Below, one piece after another: positions 8,460 through 16,546 of a stretch of 64,000 bases of DNA. This DNA is from Marivita cryptomonadis (GTDB taxonomy: Bacteria > Pseudomonadota > Alphaproteobacteria > Rhodobacterales > Rhodobacteraceae): assembly GCF_002115725.1 (NCBI RefSeq), contig NZ_JFKD01000011.1, positions 112,960-176,959 of the forward strand, written 5' to 3'. Position numbers and translations under genes: made by a program. Every line of letters begins with the position of its first letter. Positions within the stretch are counted from its first letter, which is position 1. The notes under the pieces were generated by a model, which did not search any database, had not been told where the DNA came from, and saw nothing but the letters and a program-made list of their open reading frames with translations.

Positions 8460-10277
8460 TCACTCCTCTTCCCACCACCAGACATCAGGCTGCCAGCCGA
8501 TCCAATCGCCATAGATCGGGATTGCGGTCGGGTATTTGAGCTCTTTCGCATGGGCGATGCGACTGATGTTCCACTGGTAGATCGGGATAACGTATCGGCC
8601 GGTGGTCAACACCCGGTCCAGCGCGCGGGTGGCGGCAACGAAGTCATCGCGCGAGTCCGATTGCAGGATCGCGTCCACCATCGCTTCGGCGGCGGGGGAA
8701 CACATCCCCATCCAATTGCGTGTGCCCGGATTATCGACACCGTCACAGCCCCAATAGAGCTTTTGTTCGTTGCCGGGGCTGAGAGACATGCCCCAACGGT
8801 TGTAGCTCATGTCGAAGTCGTAATTGGTGGTTCGTTCCTTGAACTGCGCCGAGTCGATCGTTGTGATCGTCGGCGTGATGCCGACCCGTTCCAGCGATTG
8901 CGTGTAGAGGTCGATGATCGACTGTTCCTCGGTGCTGCCTTGCTGGAGCAGGATTTCAAAGGTGAAGGGCGCACCGTCTGGGCCGACCATCTTACCATCG
9001 TTGATGGTGTATCCCGCCTCTTCCATCAGGTCGATGGCAGCGCGGATGTTGCCACGGTTGCGTTCGGTCCCGTCTGAAACGGGCAGGGCGTAGCCATCCA
9101 GGGCGCCGGGCAGCAGGTCGGCTGCAAATGGTTCAAGCAGGTCGCGCACGCGGCCCTCTGCCGGACCGTCCTGCATGCCCAGAACCGAGTTCGAGAGATA
9201 CGAGGTGATGCGCGGCTGTTTTGAGCCGGTCATGGTTTCGTTGATGAATTCAAAATTGAACGCATGCAGCATCGCATCACGCACGCGCCAGTCCTTGAAC
9301 TGTTCGCGGCGGGTGTTCATCACGAAACCGGTCATTCCCGAGGGGCGTTCATGCGGGATCACCGATTTGACCACATCACCGCTGTCGATGGCGGGGAAGT
9401 CGTATTGGGTGTCCCATTTTTCGACATTGAATTCGCGGCTGGAATTCAGCGCACCGGCCTTGAACGCCTCGAACATGGCGGTGCCGTCGCCGTAGAATTC
9501 CATGCGGATCTCATCAAGGTTCGCCTGACCGCGCATGAAGTTGACGTCTCGGCCCCAATAGTCTGGGTTGCGCTTGAGGCTGACATAGCGGCCCGCTTCG
9601 AATTCGTCGATCACGTAAGGGGCGGTCGAAATCGGCACCTCGTCAATGCCGGATGCGTCGAATTCCTTGCCGTCCCACTGGGCATTTTTCAGGATCGGAC
9701 GCATGCCGATCAGCAGCGCCATTTCGGGGTCGTCTTCGTTGAAGGTGAACCGAATGCTGCGCGGTCCGGTCTGTTCCATCGACGCCACTTTCTTCCACGC
9801 GCCGTGGTAGCGGGGGTGCCCGATGGTGCCGAGGGTCTCGTAGGACCACATCACGTCTTCCACGGTGAGCGGTGTGCCATCCGAGAACGCTGCCTCTTCG
9901 CGCAGGACAAATTCGACCCAATCGCGGTTTTCGCCAACCTCGATTGATTCGGCGAGAAGGCCGTAAAGTGTGAACGGTTCGTCCCAGTTTCGACCCATCA
10001 GGCTTTCATATGCGAGGAACCGAAGCTGCCACGGGGTCGAGCCTTTGGCGATATGCGGGTTAAGGCTGTCGAAGCCGCCTACCTCGCCTGTCACGATGCG
10101 TCCGCCCTTGGGTGCCTCTGGGTTGGCATAGGGGAGGGACACAAAATCCGGTGGTAGTTCCGGGTCGCCATACATAGCTATGCCGTGTTGCGGGTCTGCC
10201 GTTGCGAATTGCGCGCTAAGCGCGAGTGTCAAAGCGGCGATGCTGATGTGACGTTTTAGGAAAAAAACCGATCTCAT
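8460..10277 (-). CDS. Oligopeptide-type ABC transporter substrate-binding protein
   Basis: A 605-residue periplasmic binding protein of family 5 (SBP_bac_5). A signal peptide at residues 1-27 ends TLALSAQFATA. The mature domain shows GGRIVTGEVGGFDSLNPHIAKGSTPWQLRFLAYESLMGRNWDEP, FVLREEAAFSDGTPLTVEDVMWSYETL and later FEILLQQGSTEEQSIIDLYTQSLERVGI. The length and the early APKGG pattern resemble the YejA/oligopeptide-binding branch. No permease or ATPase genes lie beside it, so the rest of the transporter must be elsewhere or the protein works with a shared one. An entericidin-like gene is coupled to its 3' end. Confidence 0.9.
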   Translation of the reverse strand: MRSVFFLKRHISIAALTLALSAQFATADPQHGIAMYGDPELPPDFVSLPYANPEAPKGGRIVTGEVGGFDSLNPHIAKGSTPWQLRFLAYESLMGRNWDEPFTLYGLLAESIEVGENRDWVEFVLREEAAFSDGTPLTVEDVMWSYETLGTIGHPRYHGAWKKVASMEQTGPRSIRFTFNEDDPEMALLIGMRPILKNAQWDGKEFDASGIDEVPISTAPYVIDEFEAGRYVSLKRNPDYWGRDVNFMRGQANLDEIRMEFYGDGTAMFEAFKAGALNSSREFNVEKWDTQYDFPAIDSGDVVKSVIPHERPSGMTGFVMNTRREQFKDWRVRDAMLHAFNFEFINETMTGSKQPRITSYLSNSVLGMQDGPAEGRVRDLLEPFAADLLPGALDGYALPVSDGTERNRGNIRAAIDLMEEAGYTINDGKMVGPDGAPFTFEILLQQGSTEEQSIIDLYTQSLERVGITPTITTIDSAQFKERTTNYDFDMSYNRWGMSLSPGNEQKLYWGCDGVDNPGTRNWMGMCSPAAEAMVDAILQSDSRDDFVAATRALDRVLTTGRYVIPIYQWNISRIAHAKELKYPTAIPIYGDWIGWQPDVWWWEEE

Positions 10278-10356
10278 TTTCGCAACAATCCCTGTCTGCC
10301 CTTGTTTTGTTGTGCCTGACGGTAACTGGGCTTTCGTGGCTTTTCAAACTTTTAGC

Positions 10357-10385
10357 TTGGAACGCTGCGAAGAATTGCCTATAAA
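10357..10385 (+). promoter_or_regulatory. Predicted sigma-70 promoter of small RNA candidate
   Basis: TTGGAA (10357-10362) and TATAAA (10380-10385) are separated by exactly 17 bases, a near-ideal housekeeping promoter. It points right, towards two hairpins and a U-tract 60-80 bases downstream, not towards the nearest ATG. Confidence 0.5.
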
Positions 10386-10391
10386 GGACTT

Positions 10392-10467
10392 ACTGCTCGA
10401 TAGGTTTCTTGCCTGTATGAAACCTGCCTCAATAACTTAACCCCGGCTTCGTGCCGGGGTTTTTTTC
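10392..10467 (+). ncRNA. Candidate small RNA, about 75 nt
   Basis: No reading frame lies between the promoter at 10357-10385 and a strong terminator at 10441-10467. The predicted transcript starts near 10392. It folds an internal hairpin at 10402-10425 (AGGTTTC, 10-base loop TTGCCTGTAT, GAAACCT), followed by an unpaired linker (GCCTCAATAACTTAA) and the terminator hairpin. Promoter, hairpin, linker and terminator at this spacing is what a trans-acting small RNA looks like. No family was recognised and the targets are unknown. Confidence 0.5.
10441..10467 (+). terminator. Rho-independent terminator
   Basis: A perfect 7-bp stem CCCCGGC / GCCGGGG with loop TTCGT, followed by eight T residues. 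It is the clearest intrinsic terminator in the window and ends the candidate small RNA. Confidence 0.85.
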
Positions 10468-10519
10468 TGTCTGTATATCAGCCGTTCTGCAAGAGTGACG
10501 CAACAGCAGGAGAGGTGAG

Positions 10520-10888
10520 ATGGACAGCTTGACCCAAGTTCTAAAGGCCTATGGCGATGCATGGTGCGAAGCCGACGCGGACAAACGGCGCGCCCTTCTT
10601 GGGATCGCGTGGGCGGATGATGGCCTTTACCAAGACCCCGGTAGCGAGGCGCGGGGGCGCGATTCGCTGCATGCGCATATCGGGCGGGTTCATGCGCAAT
10701 TTCCGGGCGCTCGAATCGAGCTGACCTCGGGTGTGGATGCGCATCACGATCGTATCCGTTTTGCGTGGCGCATGGTCATGACGGATGGGACGGTTCCGGT
10801 GCAGGGGGTCGACTTTGGGCGCGTCGGTGTCGATGGCCGTCTGACCGAGATCATCGGCTATTTCGGCGCACAGCCGCCAGAGGCGTGA
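10520..10888 (+). CDS. NTF2-like (SnoaL-type) nuclear transport factor 2 fold protein
   Basis: A 122-residue protein fitting the SnoaL-like/NTF2 fold. An N-terminal helix (LTQVLKAYGDAWCEADADKRRALL) is followed by WADDGLYQDPGSEARGRDSLHAHIGRVHAQFPGARIELTSG. The second half holds paired strands (RIRFAWRMVM, QGVDFGRVGVDGRLTEIIGYFG). Such proteins are small alpha+beta cones used as isomerases, cyclases or ligand binders; the substrate is unknown. AGGAGAGGTGAG stands before the ATG. Confidence 0.78.
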   Translation: MDSLTQVLKAYGDAWCEADADKRRALLGIAWADDGLYQDPGSEARGRDSLHAHIGRVHAQFPGARIELTSGVDAHHDRIRFAWRMVMTDGTVPVQGVDFGRVGVDGRLTEIIGYFGAQPPEA

Positions 10889-10966
10889 ACCACCATCCTT
10901 TCTTTGTGTTATGCAGTTGCAGCATGTAGCATGCTGCACAAGCAAAAGACCAAGGAAGGAGCGATC

Positions 10967-11740
10967 ATGTCGCTGAAAGGGAAAACTGCTGTGATCACCG
11001 GGTCGAATTCCGGGATCGGCTTGGGTGTGGCGCATGAACTGGCCCGTGCAGGCGCGGATGTGGTGATCAATTCGTTTACCGACCGGGACGAAGATCATGC
11101 GCTCGCAGCGGAAATCGCCAAGGAGCATGGCGTCACGGTTCGCTATATCCAGGCCGATATGTCGAAGCCTGATCAATGCCGTGCGCTGATCGAACAGGCG
11201 GGCGCCTGCGACATCCTTGTAAACAACGCAGGCATCCAGCATGTCGCCCCGATTGACGAATTCCCGACCGAGAAATGGGACGCGATCATCGCGATCAATC
11301 TCAGTTCGGCCTTTCACACCACAGCCGTCGCTTTGCCGATGATGCGCAAGGCGGGTTGGGGCCGGGTGATCAATATCGCCAGCGCCCACGGGCTGACCGC
11401 GTCGCCGTTTAAATCAGCCTATATCGCGGCCAAGCACGGGGTTGTCGGGTTGTCGAAGACGACGGCCTTGGAGACGGCGCGGGAGCCGATCACCTGCAAC
11501 GCGATCTGTCCGGGCTATGTGCTGACGCCGTTGGTCGAGGCGCAGATCCCAGATACCGCCAAAAAGTACGACATGACCGAAGAAGAAGTGACGCAGAAGG
11601 TGATCCTTGAACGCCAGCCGTCAAAGGAATTTGCGACGGTCGAGCAGATCGGGGGTACGGCTGTGTTCCTATGCTCGGATGCGGCGGCGCAAATCACCGG
11701 GACGACGATTTCCGTGGATGGGGGCTGGACCGCGCTTTGA
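10967..11740 (+). CDS. bdhA: 3-hydroxybutyrate dehydrogenase
   Basis: A 257-residue short-chain dehydrogenase that interconverts 3-hydroxybutyrate and acetoacetate with NAD+, the last step of polyhydroxybutyrate breakdown. It shows the TGSNSGIGLG nucleotide loop (about 11-20), NNAGIQHV (about 87-94) and the Ser-Tyr-Lys set (INIASAHG, then SAYIAAKHGVVGL about 150-162). The C-terminus is typical: TAVFLCSDAAAQITGTTISVDGGWTA. The start at 10967 follows AAGGAAGGAG; the frame is open further upstream but without a good site. The patatin-like lipase gene follows 77 bases later, a pairing common in Roseobacters and suggestive of storage-lipid turnover. Confidence 0.93.
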   Translation: MSLKGKTAVITGSNSGIGLGVAHELARAGADVVINSFTDRDEDHALAAEIAKEHGVTVRYIQADMSKPDQCRALIEQAGACDILVNNAGIQHVAPIDEFPTEKWDAIIAINLSSAFHTTAVALPMMRKAGWGRVINIASAHGLTASPFKSAYIAAKHGVVGLSKTTALETAREPITCNAICPGYVLTPLVEAQIPDTAKKYDMTEEEVTQKVILERQPSKEFATVEQIGGTAVFLCSDAAAQITGTTISVDGGWTAL

Positions 11741-11817
11741 GCGCGCGGTTGTAACGAGGGGCCAGCCCCTCGTGCTCCCCGGAGTTTATTGGGCAAGATG
11801 AAGGTGCAGGGGACGGT

Positions 11818-12849
11818 ATGGTAAAGATCAATCTTGCGCTTCAGGGCGGTGGTGCGCATGGCGCGTTTACATGGGGTGTTCTGGACCGGCTTTTGGAAGA
11901 GGACGATCTGGAGATCGCGGCGATCACCGGCACCTCTGCCGGGGCCCTGAACGGGGCCGCGCTGAAATCCGGGTGGCTGGAGAACGGGCGGCAGGGCGCG
12001 CGGGACAATCTGGAATGGCTTTGGGCGCAGGTGGCGCGACTGGATGATCTGGCGGTGCCAAAATGGATGCAGGCGTGGCTGCCGACCCCGGCGGCGATCA
12101 GCACCGGGTTGGAGTTTTCGCCCATCTACATGCTGGGTGATACGCTTGGGCGGATGATGTCGCCCTATGCCTGGGGGCCGCTTTACGAGAATCCGTTGGA
12201 GAAGATCGTCGACCAGTTCGATTTCGGGCGGGTCTGCGCGATGGAAGGACCCCGGCTTTACGTATGCGCCACACAGGTCCGCGATGGCAAAGTGCGGGTT
12301 TTCGAGGGCGATGCGATCAGTACCCAAAGCATTTTGGCCTCGGCCTGTCTGCCAACGCTGTTTCAAGCTGTGGAGGTGGAAGACCCGGAGACCGGCAACA
12401 TGGAGGCGTTCTGGGACGGGGGCTATACCGGGAACCCGGCGTTGTTTCCGCTCTACGATGCGGAATTGCCCGATGATGTGGTGATCGTGAACATCAATCC
12501 GCTCGAACGCGATACCGTGCCGGTGATGCCGAACGAGATTCAGAACCGGATCAACGAGATCAGTTTCAATTCGTCGCTGCTGCGAGAGCTTCGCGCCATC
12601 GAATTCGTGCAGCGCCTGATTGCCGATGGCAAAATTCAGGAGGGGGCAATGAAGAATGTCCGAGTGCACATGATCGCCGATGACGACCTGATGAACGATC
12701 TTTCGGTTGCGACCAAAATGATCCCAGTGCCGTCGGTCATCGCCGAGTTGAAAGCGGCTGGCCGCCGTGCCGCAGGGTCGTTCCTTGCTCACCACAAGGA
12801 TGATCTGGGGCAGCGGCAGACGGTCGATCTTGTCAGAATGTTTGGCTGA
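11818..12849 (+). CDS. Patatin-like phospholipase
   Basis: A 343-residue protein with the complete patatin catalytic set. The oxyanion hole is LQGGGAHGAFTWGVLD (about 8-23), the nucleophile serine is in GTSAG (about 40-44) and the catalytic aspartate is in FWDGGYTGNPAL (about 200). It is expected to be a cytoplasmic or membrane-associated lipid acyl hydrolase. It follows bdhA, so a role in polyhydroxybutyrate or membrane lipid turnover is inferred. Its 3' end overlaps the convergent antiporter gene by 17 bases. Confidence 0.9.
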   Translation: MVKINLALQGGGAHGAFTWGVLDRLLEEDDLEIAAITGTSAGALNGAALKSGWLENGRQGARDNLEWLWAQVARLDDLAVPKWMQAWLPTPAAISTGLEFSPIYMLGDTLGRMMSPYAWGPLYENPLEKIVDQFDFGRVCAMEGPRLYVCATQVRDGKVRVFEGDAISTQSILASACLPTLFQAVEVEDPETGNMEAFWDGGYTGNPALFPLYDAELPDDVVIVNINPLERDTVPVMPNEIQNRINEISFNSSLLRELRAIEFVQRLIADGKIQEGAMKNVRVHMIADDDLMNDLSVATKMIPVPSVIAELKAAGRRAAGSFLAHHKDDLGQRQTVDLVRMFG

Positions 12850-13750
12850 GCCACGCCATATATCCGGCATAGAGCAGCAGAAACATACCGCCTGACTTGC
12901 GGCCAATGCACTTTTTCCAGAAGAGCAAGCCGATCAGCAAGGCCGTGGAGGCCAGCATCACGCCGATATCGGGCAACAGGCTCGCATCCACGGGCAGGGG
13001 GACGACCAGCGCGGTGGCGCCAAGAATTCCGAGGATGTTGAAAATGCCCGATCCGAGGATGTTGCCAAGCGCCACATCCGATTGGCCGCGCCGGGCGGCC
13101 ATCACGGTGGTGGCAAGCTCTGGCAGCGAAGTGCCGACGGCGACCAGCGTCAGACCGATCACCGCTTCGGGCACGCCATAGGCCCGCGCGATGCCTGTCG
13201 CGCCGTCGACCAGCGCAATCGCGCCTCCGATGGTGAGGGCAAGCCCGATGACAAGCAAGGTCGCGGCCTTGGGGAGGGGATCGGTGAGGATGCTCAGATC
13301 ATCGGAAGGCACAGAACTGCTGCGGAAGGCGCCCCAGAGGTAGAAGCCCAGAAACCCAATCAGGCAGGCACCAGACAATGTGGAAATCTGACCGCTGACA
13401 GCAAGGGCCGCCAATGCAAGGGCGCTGCCGCCGACCCAAGAGGCTTCGCGTAGCAAGCCTGCCATCTGCGCGGCCACCGGACGGATCAGTGCCGCGACGC
13501 CTAGGATCAGCAGGATGTTGGCGATGTTGCTGCCCACCACGTTGCCAAGGGCAATTGCCGGTGCTCCGGCAAGGGCGGCGCTGAGAGAGGTCACAAGCTC
13601 GGGGGCGGAGGTGCCGAAGCCCACCAGCGTGAGCCCGATCACCAAAGGCGATACACCGAACCGGCGTGCCACACCGACCGCACCGCGCACCAACAGATCG
13701 CCGCCCGCCAGCAGCGCGACAAGGCCAAAGGCCACAAGGATCAGGTTCAA
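12833..13750 (-). CDS. Calcium/sodium antiporter (CaCA family)
   Basis: A 305-residue membrane protein with the internal duplication of the CaCA family. The first alpha repeat reads LTLVGFGTSAPELVTSLSAAL (about 40-60) with GNVVGSNIANILLILGVAAL. The second reads LTLVAVGTSLPELATTVMAARRG with GNILGSGIFNILGILGATALV (about 200-245). The acidic residues in the GTSxPELxT motifs bind cations. About ten helices are visible. It exchanges Ca2+ (or K+) for Na+ or H+ across the inner membrane, similar to YrbG. Confidence 0.93.
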   Translation of the reverse strand: MNLILVAFGLVALLAGGDLLVRGAVGVARRFGVSPLVIGLTLVGFGTSAPELVTSLSAALAGAPAIALGNVVGSNIANILLILGVAALIRPVAAQMAGLLREASWVGGSALALAALAVSGQISTLSGACLIGFLGFYLWGAFRSSSVPSDDLSILTDPLPKAATLLVIGLALTIGGAIALVDGATGIARAYGVPEAVIGLTLVAVGTSLPELATTVMAARRGQSDVALGNILGSGIFNILGILGATALVVPLPVDASLLPDIGVMLASTALLIGLLFWKKCIGRKSGGMFLLLYAGYMAWLSQTF

Positions 13751-13846
13751 GGGGAAGACCTCAGCGTGTCACGCGCGAAACTGCGTCGGACCGTAGCGGG
13801 TAGGTGTGCAGGGACGCGGGTCCGTTCAAGCGGATGGCAAAAAGAA

Positions 13847-14527
13847 TTATGCCGCCTTGGCAGGCTGGGACGGGTCTTTGGCATTGGGATAGACAAGCCC
13901 CGCCGAGATCACGAGTTTCGCTGCATCCTCGATCGACATCTCAAGCTCGACCACGTCTTCTTCTGGAAAGAACAGCAGAAAACCCGATGTGGGGTTCGGC
14001 GTGGTGGGCACAAAGACCGAGATCAGTTTGCCCATGGTTTCAGCCTTGTTGGACACCTCGCCGCGTGCATCGGTCGAGATAAAACCGATCGCCCAGATGC
14101 CCTTGCGCGGATACTGGATCAGGCAGGCCTTTTCGAAATTGCGTTCGGATTGGGCAAAGATCGTTTCAGCGATCTGTTTGACGCCGCTGTAGATCGACCG
14201 GACCACCGGCATGCGTTCGACAAAGCTTTCGGCAAAGCGGATCAACGACCGTCCGATCAGACCCTTGGCGACCCAGCCCACGGCAATCGTGAACACGAGG
14301 AAAAAAATGACGCCCACGCCGCGCAGGTTGATGCCGATATATTGTTCGGGGTTGAAGCGACCGGGCACCAACGGAAGCACGAACCCGTCGATCCACCCCA
14401 TGATCGTCCAGATCAGCCAGATCGTCAAAGCCACTGGGGCAATGACGACGATGCCTGTCAGAAAGCTGGACCTCAGCCCGGCTACCAAGCCGGGTTTGCG
14501 CCGCTCAGGATCAAAGGGGGTGGTCAT
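13847..14527 (-). CDS. DUF502 family membrane protein
   Basis: A 226-residue protein with two N-terminal membrane segments (about 15-40 and 65-90). The family motifs PGRFNPEQYIGINLRGVGV, MPVVRSIYSGVKQIAETIF and FVPTTPNPTSGFLLFFPEEDVVELEMSIEDAAKLVISAGLV are all present. DUF502 proteins are widespread, and plant LIKE-COV relatives affect vascular development, but the bacterial role is unknown. The protein is complete and uses backbone-like codons. Confidence 0.88.
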   Translation of the reverse strand: MTTPFDPERRKPGLVAGLRSSFLTGIVVIAPVALTIWLIWTIMGWIDGFVLPLVPGRFNPEQYIGINLRGVGVIFFLVFTIAVGWVAKGLIGRSLIRFAESFVERMPVVRSIYSGVKQIAETIFAQSERNFEKACLIQYPRKGIWAIGFISTDARGEVSNKAETMGKLISVFVPTTPNPTSGFLLFFPEEDVVELEMSIEDAAKLVISAGLVYPNAKDPSQPAKAA

Positions 14528-14609
14528 GGTGGGTCCGTCACTGGTTCCGAGAAAACCTAGGAGGTCGGACTGCCGTCTACAATGGGGGTAGGCGGCAAGA
14601 TCCTGTTTT

Positions 14610-15527
14610 TCAACGCAGAGACATCAATTCCTGTGCAATTTGCGCCCCCAAACGGGCATTGTTCAGCACCAGTGCGATATTGGCGTCGAGCGAACGGCCT
14701 TCGGTCAGCTCGAAAATGCGTTGCAGCAGGTACGGGGTGAGCGCCTTGCCCGAGATGCCATGCGCTTCGGCATCTTGCGTGGCGCGGGCGATGATCGGGT
14801 GGATCTCGGCGTGCGGGATTTCGGCCTCGGGGGGGATCGGATTGGCGATCAATTGCCCCCCCGGCAAACCAAGGGCGGCGCGCATGGTATGGGCTTTGGC
14901 GATCTCGGCAGGTGTGTCGGCGCGCAGCGGTGCCTTGAGGGTAGAGCCGCGCGACCAGAAGGCGGGCAGCACGTCTTGACCATAAGCCATGACCGGAACA
15001 CCAAGGGTTTCCAGCACCTCCAAGGTTTTTGGCAGGTCAAGGATGGCCTTTGCACCCGCGGCCACAACGGTGACGGGGGTTTGGGACAATTCCTGAAGGT
15101 CGGCGGAGATGTCGAAGCTTTGGTCTGCGCCACGATGCACGCCGCCGATGCCTCCGGTGGCGAACACGTCGATCCCCGCGATATGCGCCGCGATCATGGT
15201 TGCGGCCACGGTTGTGGCACCTGTGGCACCCTTGGCCATACAGACCGCCATGTCGGCGCGACTGAGCTTGGCGACCTGTTTGGCCTGCGCCAGCGCTTCA
15301 AGCTGACCCGCGCTGAGGCCGACACAAAGCCGCCCGTCAATCACTGCGATCGTGGCGGGTTCCGCGCCCGCGTCGCGCACCGTGTCTTCTATCGCACGCG
15401 CGGTTTCAAGGTTCTGCGGCCAAGGCATCCCGTGGGTGATGATCGTCGATTCCAGCGCGACGACAGGCTTGCCCGCGTCAAGCGCAGCCTGAACAGCGGC
15501 AGAGATATCAAGGGGCAGGGCGGTCAT
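14610..15527 (-). CDS. psuG: Pseudouridine-5'-phosphate glycosidase
   Basis: A 305-residue enzyme that splits pseudouridine 5'-phosphate into uracil and ribose 5-phosphate. It shows the family's conserved ALESTIITHGMPWPQNLETA (about 24-42), GRLCVGLSAGQLEAL, SRADMAVCMAKGATGATTVAATM (about 92-114), FATGGIGGVHRGADQSFDISADL and the C-terminal GKALTPYLLQRIFELTEGRSLDANIALVLNNA. The start at 15525-15527 is supported by GGAGGAACCTGAC. It follows psuK by one base, so the two form a pseudouridine salvage operon. Confidence 0.94.
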   Translation of the reverse strand: MTALPLDISAAVQAALDAGKPVVALESTIITHGMPWPQNLETARAIEDTVRDAGAEPATIAVIDGRLCVGLSAGQLEALAQAKQVAKLSRADMAVCMAKGATGATTVAATMIAAHIAGIDVFATGGIGGVHRGADQSFDISADLQELSQTPVTVVAAGAKAILDLPKTLEVLETLGVPVMAYGQDVLPAFWSRGSTLKAPLRADTPAEIAKAHTMRAALGLPGGQLIANPIPPEAEIPHAEIHPIIARATQDAEAHGISGKALTPYLLQRIFELTEGRSLDANIALVLNNARLGAQIAQELMSLR

Positions 15528-15528
15528 G

Positions 15529-16416
15529 TCAGGTTCCTCCGGCGACATAGGCAGCGGCAGTGGCAAGGGCGCGGTGCAAAGCTGTGGGGCGGTCCGCACC
15601 GCGCAGTTCGGATGCGATATGGGCGGCCATGAAGGTGTCGCCTGCGCCGGTCACGCGGGTCACCATCACCTCGGGTGGGCGTTCGGCAAGGATGCCGTCC
15701 TTGGTTGCGTCACAGGTGACGTTGCCACCATCGGTGACCAGCGCACGGGCTGCACCGCGTTCCATCAAAGCAGCACCGGCCTGTGGCGCGCTGACGAATT
15801 CGGTCTGGCAAAGCAGCCCAGCCTCTTCAAGGTTCACATACAGCACCCCTTTGCCCGCACGAATGAAGGGCAGAAGCCGTTCTGCTTTGCCCGGTGACGC
15901 GGGGGCGATACGCAGATCGGCGGCGGCAAAGGCTGGGTGGTGCACGATCTGGTCCAGCAGCGCTTCGGTCAGGTTGCCATCCAGCGCGATGGGACCGGGG
16001 AAGGGGGCTTCGACAAAACCCACAGGCCCGGTGATCAACGGGCGCAGGATCTTGTCCCCCGCCTGTTCCAGCGAATGCGCATCCGCGATGGCGGCGATCA
16101 GGCCGTTCTTGCCTTCGACCGCCATGTATTGATCGGTCGGCAAGTCATCCGAGCGGTAGAGATGATCGGTGATCAAGCCAAGCCGGTCACAGGCCGCGAC
16201 AAGTTCGTGGCCTTCGGGATCACGTCCAACAACGCTCAGCAAGGCAGGCAACAGGTCGAAGCGCGCCAGGGTCATCGCAATGTTCAGCGCCACGCCACCG
16301 GGCAAGCGGGTGATGTGGCCGGGCACATCCGAGCCGTGTTTCATATGGCGGTCGGACCTGCCGATCACGTCCCACAGGACGGAGCCGATGCAAAGGATAT
16401 CTGGACGCTGTGTCAT
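15529..16416 (-). CDS. psuK: PfkB-family carbohydrate kinase, probable pseudouridine kinase
   Basis: A 295-residue ribokinase-fold kinase. It shows LCIGSVLWDVIGRSD at the start, GGVALNIAMTLARF (about 38-51), a GRDPEGHELVAACDRLGL segment and the C-terminal PfkB signature VTGAGDTFMAAHIA with the catalytic Asp (about 258-271). Because it is immediately upstream of psuG, the likely reaction is phosphorylation of pseudouridine to its 5'-phosphate, the substrate of PsuG. The ATG at 16414-16416 is chosen; the longer frame runs into the divergent gene. The kinase fold alone does not prove the substrate, so the assignment rests on context. Confidence 0.85.
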   Translation of the reverse strand: MTQRPDILCIGSVLWDVIGRSDRHMKHGSDVPGHITRLPGGVALNIAMTLARFDLLPALLSVVGRDPEGHELVAACDRLGLITDHLYRSDDLPTDQYMAVEGKNGLIAAIADAHSLEQAGDKILRPLITGPVGFVEAPFPGPIALDGNLTEALLDQIVHHPAFAAADLRIAPASPGKAERLLPFIRAGKGVLYVNLEEAGLLCQTEFVSAPQAGAALMERGAARALVTDGGNVTCDATKDGILAERPPEVMVTRVTGAGDTFMAAHIASELRGADRPTALHRALATAAAYVAGGT

Positions 16417-16546
16417 GTGCCCGTCATCGCCCGAGTGATATGCCAGCGCAAGAGCGGGATTGCAGAACGTGCCGTCGCGCCGCCCATTGTTGCCGCCCGC
16501 GCTTTGTGGCAGGCCTGCGCACAGAATTGAACGGAGTTTTGCGACA

